Assembly: GCA_002354035.1 (NCBI GenBank)
Contig: DEKU01000004.1
Span: forward strand, 41,388 to 105,387
Length of the DNA stretch: 64,000 bases
Source: Bacteroidales bacterium UBA2714
GTDB taxonomy: Bacteria; Bacteroidota; Bacteroidia; Bacteroidales; P3
Direction of reading: 5' to 3'
Positions 57,301-64,000 of the stretch are shown here, in pieces. A model generated the notes under the pieces. It was not told where the DNA came from. It ran no database searches and saw only the letters and a list, made by a program, of their open reading frames with translations. Made by a program: the position numbers and the translations under genes. Position 1 is the stretch's first letter; every line of letters starts with the position of its first letter.

Positions 57301-57531
57301 AAAACCGAAAGCAACATTGCTTGGCAGGGACAAACCATCCGCCCCGACCGCATCGTCTACACCCCCGAAGCCGTCTACGTCGTCGACTACAAGACCGGCC
57401 AGCCCACCCTCGACCACATAGCCCAAGTACTACACTACTGCGACGCCCTCGTCGCCATGGGCAACCCCACGGTCCACGGCTTCCTCCTCTACATCCGCCC
57501 AGACGGAGCCGAAGTCCGTCCCTGTTCCTGA
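54379..57531 (+). CDS. addA: AddA-type UvrD/RecB helicase-nuclease
   Basis: 1050 residues from the ATG at 54379 (MDKSRFIICRASAG); the longer frame reads through the promoter. Superfamily 1A helicase motifs: Walker A ASAGSGKTYTL (residues 11-21), Ia TFTNKAANEMKERI, II LIDEFQDTSRLQW, III VGDGKQAIYRFRQGD, V TIHKAKGLESPIV, VI VLYVALTRPKDKLFLY. The C-terminus has a PD-(D/E)xK nuclease domain, with the distal His in RHGNQIHEIL and RPDRIVYTPEAVYVVDYKTG. It processes double-strand DNA ends for RecA loading and also degrades foreign DNA. The usual partner AddB is not adjacent. Confidence 0.9.
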   Translation: MDKSRFIICRASAGSGKTYTLVRQYLLLAFSAQEHELRTRFKKILAITFTNKAANEMKERILRELDNLSLLGSGSPMGNDLSCQLNLDSDTLQRYATVVRQAILHNFSDLAVCTIDSFVHRIVRTFAHDLNLPLNFDVQIDNENLIQNAVADLMALAGSEGQEELTEVLCDFAESRMTDGKSYMIENELSTLAQELFKEQTPQYLRLLKDIDSPQFRDIHRRMIADNRAYEKRLKALAQQAVDAFSASGLSDTDFYHGSSGAGAYFRKLANGIIADPNSYVLAFLEGDKLGSSKCPPATRQALASVKPTLSHIFKQIQQLRSSDEILYNTRQLLLKNLYSIALLNKLNQLVGQYSKENEIVHISEFNQRIAAVVQDEPAPFIYERIGNRYTNYLIDEFQDTSRLQWQNLVPLLENGISSGHTSLVVGDGKQAIYRFRQGDVGQFISLPHVDNPVHGRLLEQDGISSIQQLEHNYRTARTIVEFNNDFFCWTITQRFPDNTDLHNIYIGDGATPSLYQQPVKEGGYLQIGFFDLDADHAPLWDEMIADIHNLVDTLGHQLHDITVLARDNRTLSEISTHFTSHAIPVVSSESFLLSQSRVVMLVRSILQYLLDNTDRVAAARVMLHLHSLGKVSRPLDADFLNNRQPINLDRLLSLDGFPFNTKRLRSLGLYGCCEEILRMLQLDGIETAYTSTLLNVVAKYAATHRNDLAEFLQWFDEQKDRLSTNTAADLDAVRLMTIHKAKGLESPIVLYPILNKRDILDSIWVQIEPTQDVPLPASLVHPSQDKPTLFDSQYNEERNKSDMDRINVLYVALTRPKDKLFLYCQTPKKDNSTAFTSLLSDYLATRHDTFDVRPGVIAIGSNSPHHHSPSASGGPLTRHLNTSVFPQWTPRIAIAEQSAHLFSQLDNEAIRHGNQIHEILALVHSVSDTDAALRTYASRHHLDTATFDALHHTLHAMMQQPEVARFFNPDHQSKTESNIAWQGQTIRPDRIVYTPEAVYVVDYKTGQPTLDHIAQVLHYCDALVAMGNPTVHGFLLYIRPDGAEVRPCS

Positions 57532-57616
57532 CGCTCTCCAACCATAATCCTCCTATCAAAATTAATCCCTATGCCGAACACTTTTTTTAAAAAAAAGTTC
57601 TTTTTCAAAAAAAACG

Positions 57617-57624
57617 TATATTTG
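57617..57624 (+). promoter_or_regulatory. Predicted -7 box of the T9SS cargo gene
   Basis: TATATTTG matches TAnnTTTG and lies 67 nt before the start at 57692, after an A-rich tract. Confidence 0.6.
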
Positions 57625-57691
57625 CAGCAAGACATCTTACACATTACACCATATAATATATTATATATCAAACAAATCAATATTTATCATC

Positions 57692-59053
57692 ATGAAAAAG
57701 TTATTCCTGATAGTAATAACCATCCTTGCTGTTAATTCGACAATTGCGCAGGATACGATTGTTTTTCCACCCCACAAGCATGGTAAGTTTGCTTTTGAAA
57801 ATTCTCCAGGGAATCCCAGGTTTAACAATTATACTAATTATCACCTACCGGGTTATGAACTCGGTACCAGGATGTTAATGTGGCCGCGTGTGGTTCCTCA
57901 AGGGCAAAGCCAATATATTTATGGAGTGTCCTTCGCCGTTAGTAGCTCCCGCACCATCCCCGACACCATGACAATATGTCCGATAGTAGTCACCAAAGAG
58001 GGAACCAGTCACCTCAATGTCCACCGCATGGACACATTCAACTGCCTTTATCTTCGCCATTATGACGACGGGAGCCGCCTTCGATTACACCTACATCCCC
58101 CTTGTGACGCCACTCTCCGCGACAGCCTCGTCACCTTATACAAAGCCTATCTTAACACTCCGCTGCTGGTCCAGGACACCTTCTACATTGGTGCTTACTA
58201 TCTTTGCTATACATACGAGTTAAAACCGGTTTTGAGATGGAAATGTTTACACCATATAGCATGCCTCTATGATGATTGTCCTTCGGTGCCGTTGCCATTT
58301 CCCGGAAGGGACTCCGTTTTGGACAAAGCACTACTCATAATTGAAGATTTCATAGATTCAACGGTCTCCATCGTGGGAGATGTGGGACAAGATAATAGAA
58401 CACCCCTAATATTCCCCATCCTCACACCGCCTGACACCCACCTCTTCTCCTGCCCATCTGTCGAACTCACCTACGCGGGCATCAACGCCGGCAGCCCGAC
58501 CTTAGTGTGGGACACCGCCTTCGAGCACAATCTCTACCAGATCGCCTACGGCCCCTACAACCTACCCGTCGACTCACTGCGCACCGACACCACCTCAAAC
58601 CACTACTACGAAATATTCGACCCCTCGCTCTCCACATCGGTCTACTACCAGGCACGCGTGCGCTCCTACTGCCACCACATTTGCCATTTCCACGACACCG
58701 CCACCTGGACCCCCTGGAGCAACCCCGTCTACTTCTATACCGGCCCCACCATGCCCGACACTTCCCACCACGGCGGCCAACCCGAAGGCATTGCTCCAGC
58801 AGCCCCCGGCCCCGCCTTCACCCTTGCGCCCAACCCGTCGCCCCAAGGCCGGGTGCCCACCGTAGCTGTGGAGCCCTCACTGCTTGCCGCCACGCCACTG
58901 CTCACACTGCGCGACCTTGCGGGACGCGAGCTGCTGCGCACCACCCTCCGCCAGCACGTCACACCCCTGCCCCACGACCTCACCGCCGGCACCTACCTCC
59001 TCACCCTCACCACCACACAGGGCTCAACAACCTGCCGACTCGTGGTGGAATAG
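57692..59053 (+). CDS. Small T9SS-exported protein with Fn3-like domain
   Basis: 453 residues with a signal peptide ending STIAQ. The first ~250 residues are of unknown fold and have several Cys and aromatic residues. Residues ~255-350 look like a fibronectin-III or Ig-like domain (AGSPTLVWDTAFEHNLYQIA-type strands, VYYQARVRSYC). The last ~80 residues are a type A T9SS sorting domain: FTLAPNPSPQGRVPTVAVE, LLTLRDLAGRELLRTTL, LTAGTYLLTLTTTQGSTTC. It would be exported by the GldKLMN system. The first two-thirds use A/T-richer codons than the C-terminal third, which suggests a mosaic origin. Confidence 0.82.
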   Translation: MKKLFLIVITILAVNSTIAQDTIVFPPHKHGKFAFENSPGNPRFNNYTNYHLPGYELGTRMLMWPRVVPQGQSQYIYGVSFAVSSSRTIPDTMTICPIVVTKEGTSHLNVHRMDTFNCLYLRHYDDGSRLRLHLHPPCDATLRDSLVTLYKAYLNTPLLVQDTFYIGAYYLCYTYELKPVLRWKCLHHIACLYDDCPSVPLPFPGRDSVLDKALLIIEDFIDSTVSIVGDVGQDNRTPLIFPILTPPDTHLFSCPSVELTYAGINAGSPTLVWDTAFEHNLYQIAYGPYNLPVDSLRTDTTSNHYYEIFDPSLSTSVYYQARVRSYCHHICHFHDTATWTPWSNPVYFYTGPTMPDTSHHGGQPEGIAPAAPGPAFTLAPNPSPQGRVPTVAVEPSLLAATPLLTLRDLAGRELLRTTLRQHVTPLPHDLTAGTYLLTLTTTQGSTTCRLVVE

Positions 59054-59110
59054 CCCGCAACCCCAAGGGCAACCCCACGACAGCGCACCCCGTGGTTACC
59101 TCCTCTTGAC

Positions 59111-59163
59111 AACAAAGATACGATTATTATTTTGCCATGTCAAAAAATAATCGTATCTTTGTT
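59111..59163. repeat. Near-perfect inverted repeat carrying promoter boxes on both strands
   Basis: The arms are 59111-59134 and 59141-59163 with a 6-nt spacer. The outer 18 bp of each arm (AATAATCGTATCTTTGTT in the right arm) are perfectly complementary, and the inner part continues with one 1-nt length difference. Each arm contains TATCTTTG reading outwards. The right one fits the mutA promoter and the left one points back towards the T9SS cargo gene. It may act as a bidirectional promoter, an operator or a terminator hairpin. Confidence 0.7.
59154..59161 (+). promoter_or_regulatory. Predicted -7 box of the mutA operon
   Basis: TATCTTTG, an exact TAnnTTTG match, 36 nt before the ATG at 59198, inside the right arm of the inverted repeat. 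Confidence 0.6.
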
Positions 59164-59197
59164 TGCTTAATTGTTGATAATAGAAAGACTCAAAACA

Positions 59198-61072
59198 ATG
59201 GAAGACAATAAATTATTCAGCGAATTTCCCCCAGTCCCCACCGAAAAATGGGAAGAAGTTATTAATAAAGACCTCAAAGGTGCCGACTACGAGAAGAAAC
59301 TCGTGTGGCGCACCATCGAAGGTTTTAAGGTGAAACCCTACTACCGCGCCGAAGACCTCAGCAACCTCGAATACCTCGACAGCAACCCCGACCAGGCCCC
59401 CTTCACCCGTGGCAAACACCCCGACAACAATGTATGGGACATCCGGCAGGACATCAAAGCCGACACCCTCAAAGCCGCCAACGCCCTGGCCCTCGAAGCC
59501 CTCAACCGCGGCGCCAACTCCATTGGGCTCTGCGCCTGCAAAGTCGAAACCGTCGACCACATGCGCACCCTCCTCAAAGACATCCATCCCGAAGCCTGCA
59601 AAATCAACTTCACCTGCAGCAAAAACTACCTCCAGACCCTCCAGCTCTTCCTCCAAGTGGTGAAAGAAGGCGGCTACAACCCCCAGAACGTATACGGCAG
59701 CTGCAACTTCGACATCTACGGCCATGCCCTCCTCCACGGCAACTACCGCAACGGCGAAGAAGCCGACTACAAAGAAGCCGTCGAGCTGGTCCGCTTCGCC
59801 AAACAGAACCTCCCCAACTTCCGCGTCCTCTCCATCAACGGCCGCTACATCCACAACGCAGGCTCCAACATAGTGCAGGAACTCGGCTTCACCATCGCCG
59901 CCGCCAACGACCTCATGGCACATCTCACCGACTGCGGCCTCACCGTCGAAGACATCGCACCCAACTTCGTCTTCAACTTCGCCACCGGCAGCACCTACTT
60001 CATGGAAATAGCCAAAATACGTGCCGCCCGCATGCTCTGGAGCAAAATCGTCGAGCAATACCACCCCCAGTGCGACTGCTGCATGAAAGTGTTCATCAAC
60101 GCCACCAGCTCCATCTGGAACAAGTCCATCTTCGACCCCTACGTCAACATGCTCCGCACCACCACCGAAACCATGTCCGCTGCCATCGCCGGCGCCGACA
60201 GCATCACCACCAACCCCTTCGACATCGCCTTCAAACAGTCCGACAGCTTCGGCTACCGCATAGGCCGCAACCAGCAGCTCCTCCTCAAAGAAGAGAGCTA
60301 CATGGACAAAATCGTCGACCCCGCCGCAGGCAGCTACTACATCGAAAACCTCACCGACAGCATTGCCCAGTACGCCTGGCAGCTCTTCGTCAACGTCGAA
60401 GAGCAAGGAGGCTTTGCCGCCGCCATCCGCAACGGCTTCGTCCAAACCGAAATCGAAAAAACCGCCCAACAGCGCGACATGGACATCGCCACCCGCAAAA
60501 CCACCATCCTCGGCACCAACCAATACCCCAACCTCCTCGAAAAGATGGGCGACAAAATCACCAAACCCACCCACTGCTGCCAACCCTGCGGCAACAACGC
60601 CGACCTCCCCATCAAACCCCTGCGCCAATACCGCGGCGCCGAAGCCTTCGAAAACCTCCGTCTCGCCACCGAGCGCTGCGGCTTCCGCCCCAAAGTGTTC
60701 CTCCTCACCTACGGCAACCTCGCCATGCGCAAAGCACGCTCTGGCTTCGCCACCAACTTCTTCGGCGTCGCCGGCTACGAAATCATCGACAACCCCGGCT
60801 TCAAAACTGCCGACGAAGGTGTCCTGGCCGCCCTCCAGGCCAAGGCCGACATCGTGGTGCTCTGCTCCAGCGACGACGAATACGCCGAAATCACCCAGCA
60901 AGCCTGCCAAGGCCTCAAAGGCAAAGTCAAAAGCATCGTCCTGGCCGGCTACCCCAAAGACATGGTCGACACCTACAAAGGCTACGGCATAGACGAGTTC
61001 ATTCACGTCAAAACCAACGTCCTTGAATGTCTCACCAAGTTCCAACAAATATTCGGCATCGGGCAAGAGTGA
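59198..61072 (+). CDS. mutA: Methylmalonyl-CoA mutase small (beta) subunit
   Basis: 624 residues from the ATG at 59198 (MEDNKLFSEFPPVP), preferred over an earlier in-frame start because it fits the promoter and the family N-terminus. The barrel domain includes NVYGSCNFDIYGHALLHG, FRVLSINGRYIHNAGSNIVQ, CCMKVFINATSSIWNKSIFD and SDSFGYRIGRNQQLLLKEES. The C-terminal B12-binding-like domain lacks the DxHxxG cobalamin motif, which fits the non-catalytic subunit. With MutB the enzyme interconverts methylmalonyl-CoA and succinyl-CoA in propionate formation. mutB, usually the next gene, is not here; lptG/F follows after 5 nt. Confidence 0.93.
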   Translation: MEDNKLFSEFPPVPTEKWEEVINKDLKGADYEKKLVWRTIEGFKVKPYYRAEDLSNLEYLDSNPDQAPFTRGKHPDNNVWDIRQDIKADTLKAANALALEALNRGANSIGLCACKVETVDHMRTLLKDIHPEACKINFTCSKNYLQTLQLFLQVVKEGGYNPQNVYGSCNFDIYGHALLHGNYRNGEEADYKEAVELVRFAKQNLPNFRVLSINGRYIHNAGSNIVQELGFTIAAANDLMAHLTDCGLTVEDIAPNFVFNFATGSTYFMEIAKIRAARMLWSKIVEQYHPQCDCCMKVFINATSSIWNKSIFDPYVNMLRTTTETMSAAIAGADSITTNPFDIAFKQSDSFGYRIGRNQQLLLKEESYMDKIVDPAAGSYYIENLTDSIAQYAWQLFVNVEEQGGFAAAIRNGFVQTEIEKTAQQRDMDIATRKTTILGTNQYPNLLEKMGDKITKPTHCCQPCGNNADLPIKPLRQYRGAEAFENLRLATERCGFRPKVFLLTYGNLAMRKARSGFATNFFGVAGYEIIDNPGFKTADEGVLAALQAKADIVVLCSSDDEYAEITQQACQGLKGKVKSIVLAGYPKDMVDTYKGYGIDEFIHVKTNVLECLTKFQQIFGIGQE

Positions 61073-61077
61073 AATCA

Positions 61078-62157
61078 ATGCCCAGACTTGACAGGTACAT
61101 CCTACTCAAGTACCTGAAGACATTCCTCATGGCGATGGCCCTCATCATAGTCATCGTCATCACTTTCGACGTATCGGAAAAACTCGACGACTTCCTCAGC
61201 GGCCACGCGCCGCTGGGGGAGATTGTTTATCGCTACTACCTCAACTTCATCCCCGGCTTCGTCAACCTCTACAGCCCCCTCTTCATCTTCATCAGCGTCA
61301 TCTTCTTCACCTCCAAACTGGCCGGCAACACCGAAATCATCGCCATCCTCGGCAGCGGCATCAGCTACCGCCGCCTCATGCGCCCCTACCTCTACGGCTC
61401 ACTCATCGTAGCCGTCATCGTCCTCATCTTCGGCAACTTCGTCATACCCGTCAACAACCGCTCCCTCGCCTCATTCGAAGGCGACTACATCCACACCCGC
61501 AAACAAAACTACTTCAGCAACATCCACTTCCAAGCCAAACAAGGCGTCCAGGTCTATGCCGAGAGCTACGACGCCAAAACCCTCCGCGTCAACCGCTTCC
61601 ACCGCGACGTCTACGACGAAGACTACCGCCTCACCGACCGCATCTCCTGCGCCAGCATCCAGTTCGACACCCTCACCGGCAAATGGGAATGCACCGACTT
61701 CGTCCACCGCACCATCGACGGCAACAGCGAACACCTCAGCCGCGACAGCCAGTCGCAGCGCGCCCTCGGCATCAGCCCCGACGACTTCAACTGGGCCTCC
61801 GACGACATCACCACCATGAACTCCATCCAACTCTACCACTACATCGTTCGCGAAAAAATGCGCGGCTCCACCACCGTCGTGGCCGCCAAAATCGAACTCT
61901 ACCAGCGCCTTCTCAACCCCTTAGCCATCATCATCATGACCTTCATCGGCCTCGGCGTCTCCAGCCGCAAGACACGCGGCGGCATCGGCGTCCACCTCGC
62001 CGTAGGCATCACCCTCGCCTTCGCCTTCATCGTCTTCATGAAAGTCTCCACCGTCTACGCCATCTTCGGCACCCTCAACCCCTTCATCGCCGTCATCCTC
62101 CCCCAAGCCTTCTTCGGCGTCATCGCCGCCGTCATGATACGCACCGCACCCAAATAA
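61078..62157 (+). CDS. LptF/LptG-family permease (YjgP/YjgQ)
   Basis: 359 residues from the ATG at 61078; a longer frame would overlap mutA. Six membrane helices are visible, three near the N-terminus (FLMAMALIIVIVITFDV; LYSPLFIFISVIFFTSKLAG; LIVAVIVLIFGNFVIPVN) and three near the C-terminus (LAIIIMTFIGLGVSS; VGITLAFAFIVFMKVSTVYA; FIAVILPQAFFGVIAAVMI). A periplasmic beta-jellyroll-like region lies between. Such permeases extract LPS from the inner membrane for the Lpt bridge, with LptB as ATPase. Whether it is LptF or LptG is not decided. It matches the LPS genes elsewhere in the window. Confidence 0.9.
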   Translation: MPRLDRYILLKYLKTFLMAMALIIVIVITFDVSEKLDDFLSGHAPLGEIVYRYYLNFIPGFVNLYSPLFIFISVIFFTSKLAGNTEIIAILGSGISYRRLMRPYLYGSLIVAVIVLIFGNFVIPVNNRSLASFEGDYIHTRKQNYFSNIHFQAKQGVQVYAESYDAKTLRVNRFHRDVYDEDYRLTDRISCASIQFDTLTGKWECTDFVHRTIDGNSEHLSRDSQSQRALGISPDDFNWASDDITTMNSIQLYHYIVREKMRGSTTVVAAKIELYQRLLNPLAIIIMTFIGLGVSSRKTRGGIGVHLAVGITLAFAFIVFMKVSTVYAIFGTLNPFIAVILPQAFFGVIAAVMIRTAPK

Positions 62158-62187
62158 CCCACCATCAAAAAACACACATCCACCATT

Positions 62188-62607
62188 ATGACCATACAAG
62201 AAATAGAACAAACCATCATCGACGAATTCGCCTGCTACGACGAATGGCTCGACAAATACGCCTACATCATCGACCTCGGCAAACAATGCCCCCCCATCGA
62301 CCCCAAAGACAAAACCGACAACAACCTCATCAAAGGCTGCCAAAGCCGCGTATGGCTCAGCTGCGAACACCGCGACGGCCGCCTCTGGTTCCGCGCCGAC
62401 AGCGACGCCGTCATCACCAAAGGCATCATCTCACTCCTCATCCGCGTCCTCGACGGCCAAACCCCGCAGGACATCCTCGCCGCCGACCTCGCCTTCATCG
62501 ACCAGATAGGCCTCAAAGAACACCTCTCCCCCACCCGCTCCAACGGCCTCACCTCCATGGTCAAACAAATGAAACTCTACGCCCTCGCCTTCGCCGCCAA
62601 ACAATAA
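62188..62607 (+). CDS. sufE: SufE-family sulfur acceptor
   Basis: 139 residues, the normal size. The conserved IDLGKQCPPIDP and the active Cys in LIKGCQSRVWL are present, followed by FRADSDAVITKGI and the end LSPTRSNGLTSMVKQMKLYA. SufE takes persulfide sulfur from the cysteine desulfurase SufS for Fe-S cluster assembly. The desulfurase is not in the window. The next gene is a MIP18-type Fe-S factor, so the pair belongs to the same pathway. Confidence 0.93.
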   Translation: MTIQEIEQTIIDEFACYDEWLDKYAYIIDLGKQCPPIDPKDKTDNNLIKGCQSRVWLSCEHRDGRLWFRADSDAVITKGIISLLIRVLDGQTPQDILAADLAFIDQIGLKEHLSPTRSNGLTSMVKQMKLYALAFAAKQ

Positions 62608-62656
62608 CCCCACACCAGCCCCTCATCCAAACCACACACCCATAAAACACACCGTC

Positions 62657-62974
62657 ATGACACCCACCAAAGAAACCCTCCGCAGCGCCATCATCAACTG
62701 CCTGCGCAACATCTACGACCCCGAAATCCCCGTCAACATCTACGACCTCGGCCTCATCTACAACATCGACATCGACGACGACCTCAACGTCCGCATCGTC
62801 ATGACCATGACCGCCCCCGACTGCCCCGAAGCCGAATACATGTTCCAGGAAGTCAAACAAATGGTAGGCTACATACAAGGCATCAAATCCGTCGACGTCG
62901 AGCTCACCTTCAATCCCCCATGGGACTTCAACACCCTCAGCGACGAAGTCAAGATAGAACTCGGCCTGCTCTAA
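62657..62974 (+). CDS. sufT: MIP18/SufT-family Fe-S cluster assembly factor
   Basis: 105 residues of the DUF59/MIP18 family. The signature regions are YDPEIPVNIYDLGLIYNIDI and MTMTAPDCPEAEYMFQEV, the Cys being the proposed reactive residue, followed by VELTFNPPWD. These proteins help maturation of Fe-S proteins, often alongside SufBCDSE. It follows sufE by about 50 nt on the same strand, so co-transcription with mutA-lptG/F-sufE is likely. The stop lies 29 nt before the next start. Confidence 0.9.
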   Translation: MTPTKETLRSAIINCLRNIYDPEIPVNIYDLGLIYNIDIDDDLNVRIVMTMTAPDCPEAEYMFQEVKQMVGYIQGIKSVDVELTFNPPWDFNTLSDEVKIELGLL

Positions 62975-63003
62975 GCCCCCCAACCACCTAACAGGCAACC
63001 GCA

Positions 63004-64000
63004 TTGAACCTCCAGGCGCTCCTTTCCCGCAGCCACCGCCGTTTCCTCCGGCAGACAGCCCCCGCCCGCAGCACCTCCCTCTCGGGCATGGCGTGGCGTC
63101 GTTTTGCCCAAAACAAACTCTCCGTGGCCAGCCTGGTAGTCATCGCCCTCTTCGTGCTCATGGCGCTGTTGGGCTACCTCATCACCCCCGACGGCACACC
63201 CTACTGCAACCAGCAGTACCTCGAGTTGGCCACCCTCAAGCCCATGACCCGCATCCAATTCACCTACGTCGACGACCATCTCCCACAGCCCGCCACCGGC
63301 TGGCTCCACAAAATGCTCCACGGCCAACCCCTGCCCTACACCGCCATCCCCACCTACCGCGCCACCGCCGTGGGCGACAGCGTCGACATCGAGAGCTACA
63401 CCGGTGGCACACCCAACGAAGGCGTTGTGCGCCGCGTCTCCCGTGCCCAAATAGTAGACAGCCGCACCCGCACCTTCCTCCTCGGCACCGACAGTTACGG
63501 GCGCGACGTGCTCAGCATGATAATGATAGGCAGCCGCGTGAGCCTCTCCGTAGGACTTATCGCAGTGCCCATCGCCCTCCTCATAGGCATCACCCTCGGT
63601 TCCCTGGCCGCCTACTACGGCGGCTGGGTCGACAACCTCATCACCTGGCTCATCAACGTCGTCTGGTCCATACCCACCGTACTTTTGGTCATCGCCATCA
63701 CCTTTGCCCTGGGCAAAGGCTTCTGGCAAGTATTCATCGCCGTGGGGCTCACCATGTGGGTCGACATAGCCCGCGTGGTGCGCGAGTACGACGCCTCGGA
63801 GAGCTACATAGAGCAAGACGGCCACCCCTGTGTGCTGCTCTCGCTCGAGATGACCCCCGGCAACAACATAGTGCAATACGGCCGCGAGGTGGACAAGGTG
63901 CTCGATGATGCCCGCGCCCACGAACTGCCCGACGACGTGACCCTGACCCGCATAGCCGACCAGCCCAAAGTGGTAGGCACGAGCGTGAGTTCCTTCCTGC
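63004..64000 (+). CDS. OppC/DppC-type ABC permease N-terminus joined in frame to RND-efflux sequence (incomplete)
   Basis: The frame starts at a TTG (63004) or ATG (63088) and runs off the window with no stop. To about 63,780 it is a peptide-type ABC permease: the first helix LVVIALFVLMALLGYLI, an insert of ~110 residues, LLGTDSYGRDVLSMIMIGSR, SLSVGLIAVPIALLIGITLG, WSIPTVLLVIAITFALG and WVDIARVVR. The EAA loop expected next is absent. Instead the same frame continues as EYDASESYIEQDGHPCVLLS, EMTPGNNIVQYGREVDKVL and RIADQPKVVGTSVSSFL, which are periplasmic-loop motifs of RND efflux pumps. DIARVVR would fit either family at this point, so the join may be an assembly artefact (see findings). Confidence 0.7.
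   Translation, partial: MNLQALLSRSHRRFLRQTAPARSTSLSGMAWRRFAQNKLSVASLVVIALFVLMALLGYLITPDGTPYCNQQYLELATLKPMTRIQFTYVDDHLPQPATGWLHKMLHGQPLPYTAIPTYRATAVGDSVDIESYTGGTPNEGVVRRVSRAQIVDSRTRTFLLGTDSYGRDVLSMIMIGSRVSLSVGLIAVPIALLIGITLGSLAAYYGGWVDNLITWLINVVWSIPTVLLVIAITFALGKGFWQVFIAVGLTMWVDIARVVREYDASESYIEQDGHPCVLLSLEMTPGNNIVQYGREVDKVLDDARAHELPDDVTLTRIADQPKVVGTSVSSFL

Noticed and set aside
55593..57590. 665-codon Arg/Pro/His-rich frame inside addA
   Set aside because: Out-of-frame shadow of addA; the helicase and nuclease motifs all lie in the other frame.
59213..61078. 621-codon minus-strand frame opposite mutA
   Set aside because: Gly/Val/Asp-rich shadow of a C-ending-codon gene with no recognisable motif; mutA on the plus strand is unambiguous.
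63093..63908. Out-of-frame plus-strand ORF and the opposing minus-strand ORF (62971-63921) over the permease
   Set aside because: Both translations are low-complexity; the permease/RND frame carries family motifs but is easy to miss because it runs off the window without a stop.

Overview
The window looks like a chromosomal segment of an anaerobic Bacteroidota, most likely Bacteroidales. The evidence is a complete gldKLMN type IX secretion (T9SS) core, a PorP/SprF protein, two proteins with T9SS C-terminal sorting domains, Bacteroidota-type promoters (TAnnTTTG at -7) with no Shine-Dalgarno sequences, a TonB receptor, a class II LysS with the C-terminal helical extension common in this phylum, KDO/LPS genes and a methylmalonyl-CoA mutase subunit. 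I saw no rRNA, CRISPR array, insertion sequence or phage gene. One tRNA (Gln, UUG) is present.

Layout: 1-0.7 kb, end of a purine permease. 0.8-3.0 kb (-), a signalling-type [FeFe]-hydrogenase operon (DRTGG protein, anti-sigma-like ATPase, hydrogenase-like protein). 3.4-7.3 kb (+), envelope genes (LD-carboxypeptidase, polysaccharide deacetylase-like, KdsC, RlpA). 7.5-14.7 kb (+), the T9SS cluster: PorP/SprF, GldK, GldL, GldM, GldN and a second GldN paralogue behind a hairpin terminator. 14.7-24.6 kb, a His-rich COG0523 GTPase, an acyltransferase, DUF4294, an NlpC/P60 peptidase, an acyl-CoA ligase, HolA and a TonB-dependent receptor. 24.8-28.1 kb (-), lysS-MBL-ung and tRNA-Gln.

28.2-31.5 kb is the least orderly part: a lipoprotein, a decayed surface-protein gene with an internal TGA, a long gene-poor stretch, and 16-bp direct repeats on both sides. 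31.6-44.9 kb (-) holds a 3991-residue T9SS-exported surface protein followed immediately by tilS. 45.5-49.2 kb (-) is a ruvB-hutI-lolD-rlmB run. 49.3-54.2 kb carries a universal stress protein, a flavoprotein, an ABC-F protein and TonB. 54.4-59.1 kb (+) holds an AddA-like helicase-nuclease and a small T9SS cargo. 59.2 kb to the end (+) is mutA-lptG/F-sufE-sufT and then an ABC-transporter permease.

The GldKLMN/PorP machinery would export the giant protein and the small cargo. Three observations stand out. (1) The last gene starts as an OppC/DppC-type permease and changes in frame to RND-efflux sequence at about 63,780, which is either an assembly chimera or a real fusion. (2) Four intergenic sites (3.25, 16.25, 31.47 and 45.34 kb) carry the same degenerate 11-bp tandem unit followed by a shared 12-nt tail, which I do not recognise as a described element. 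(3) gldN is duplicated in tandem.
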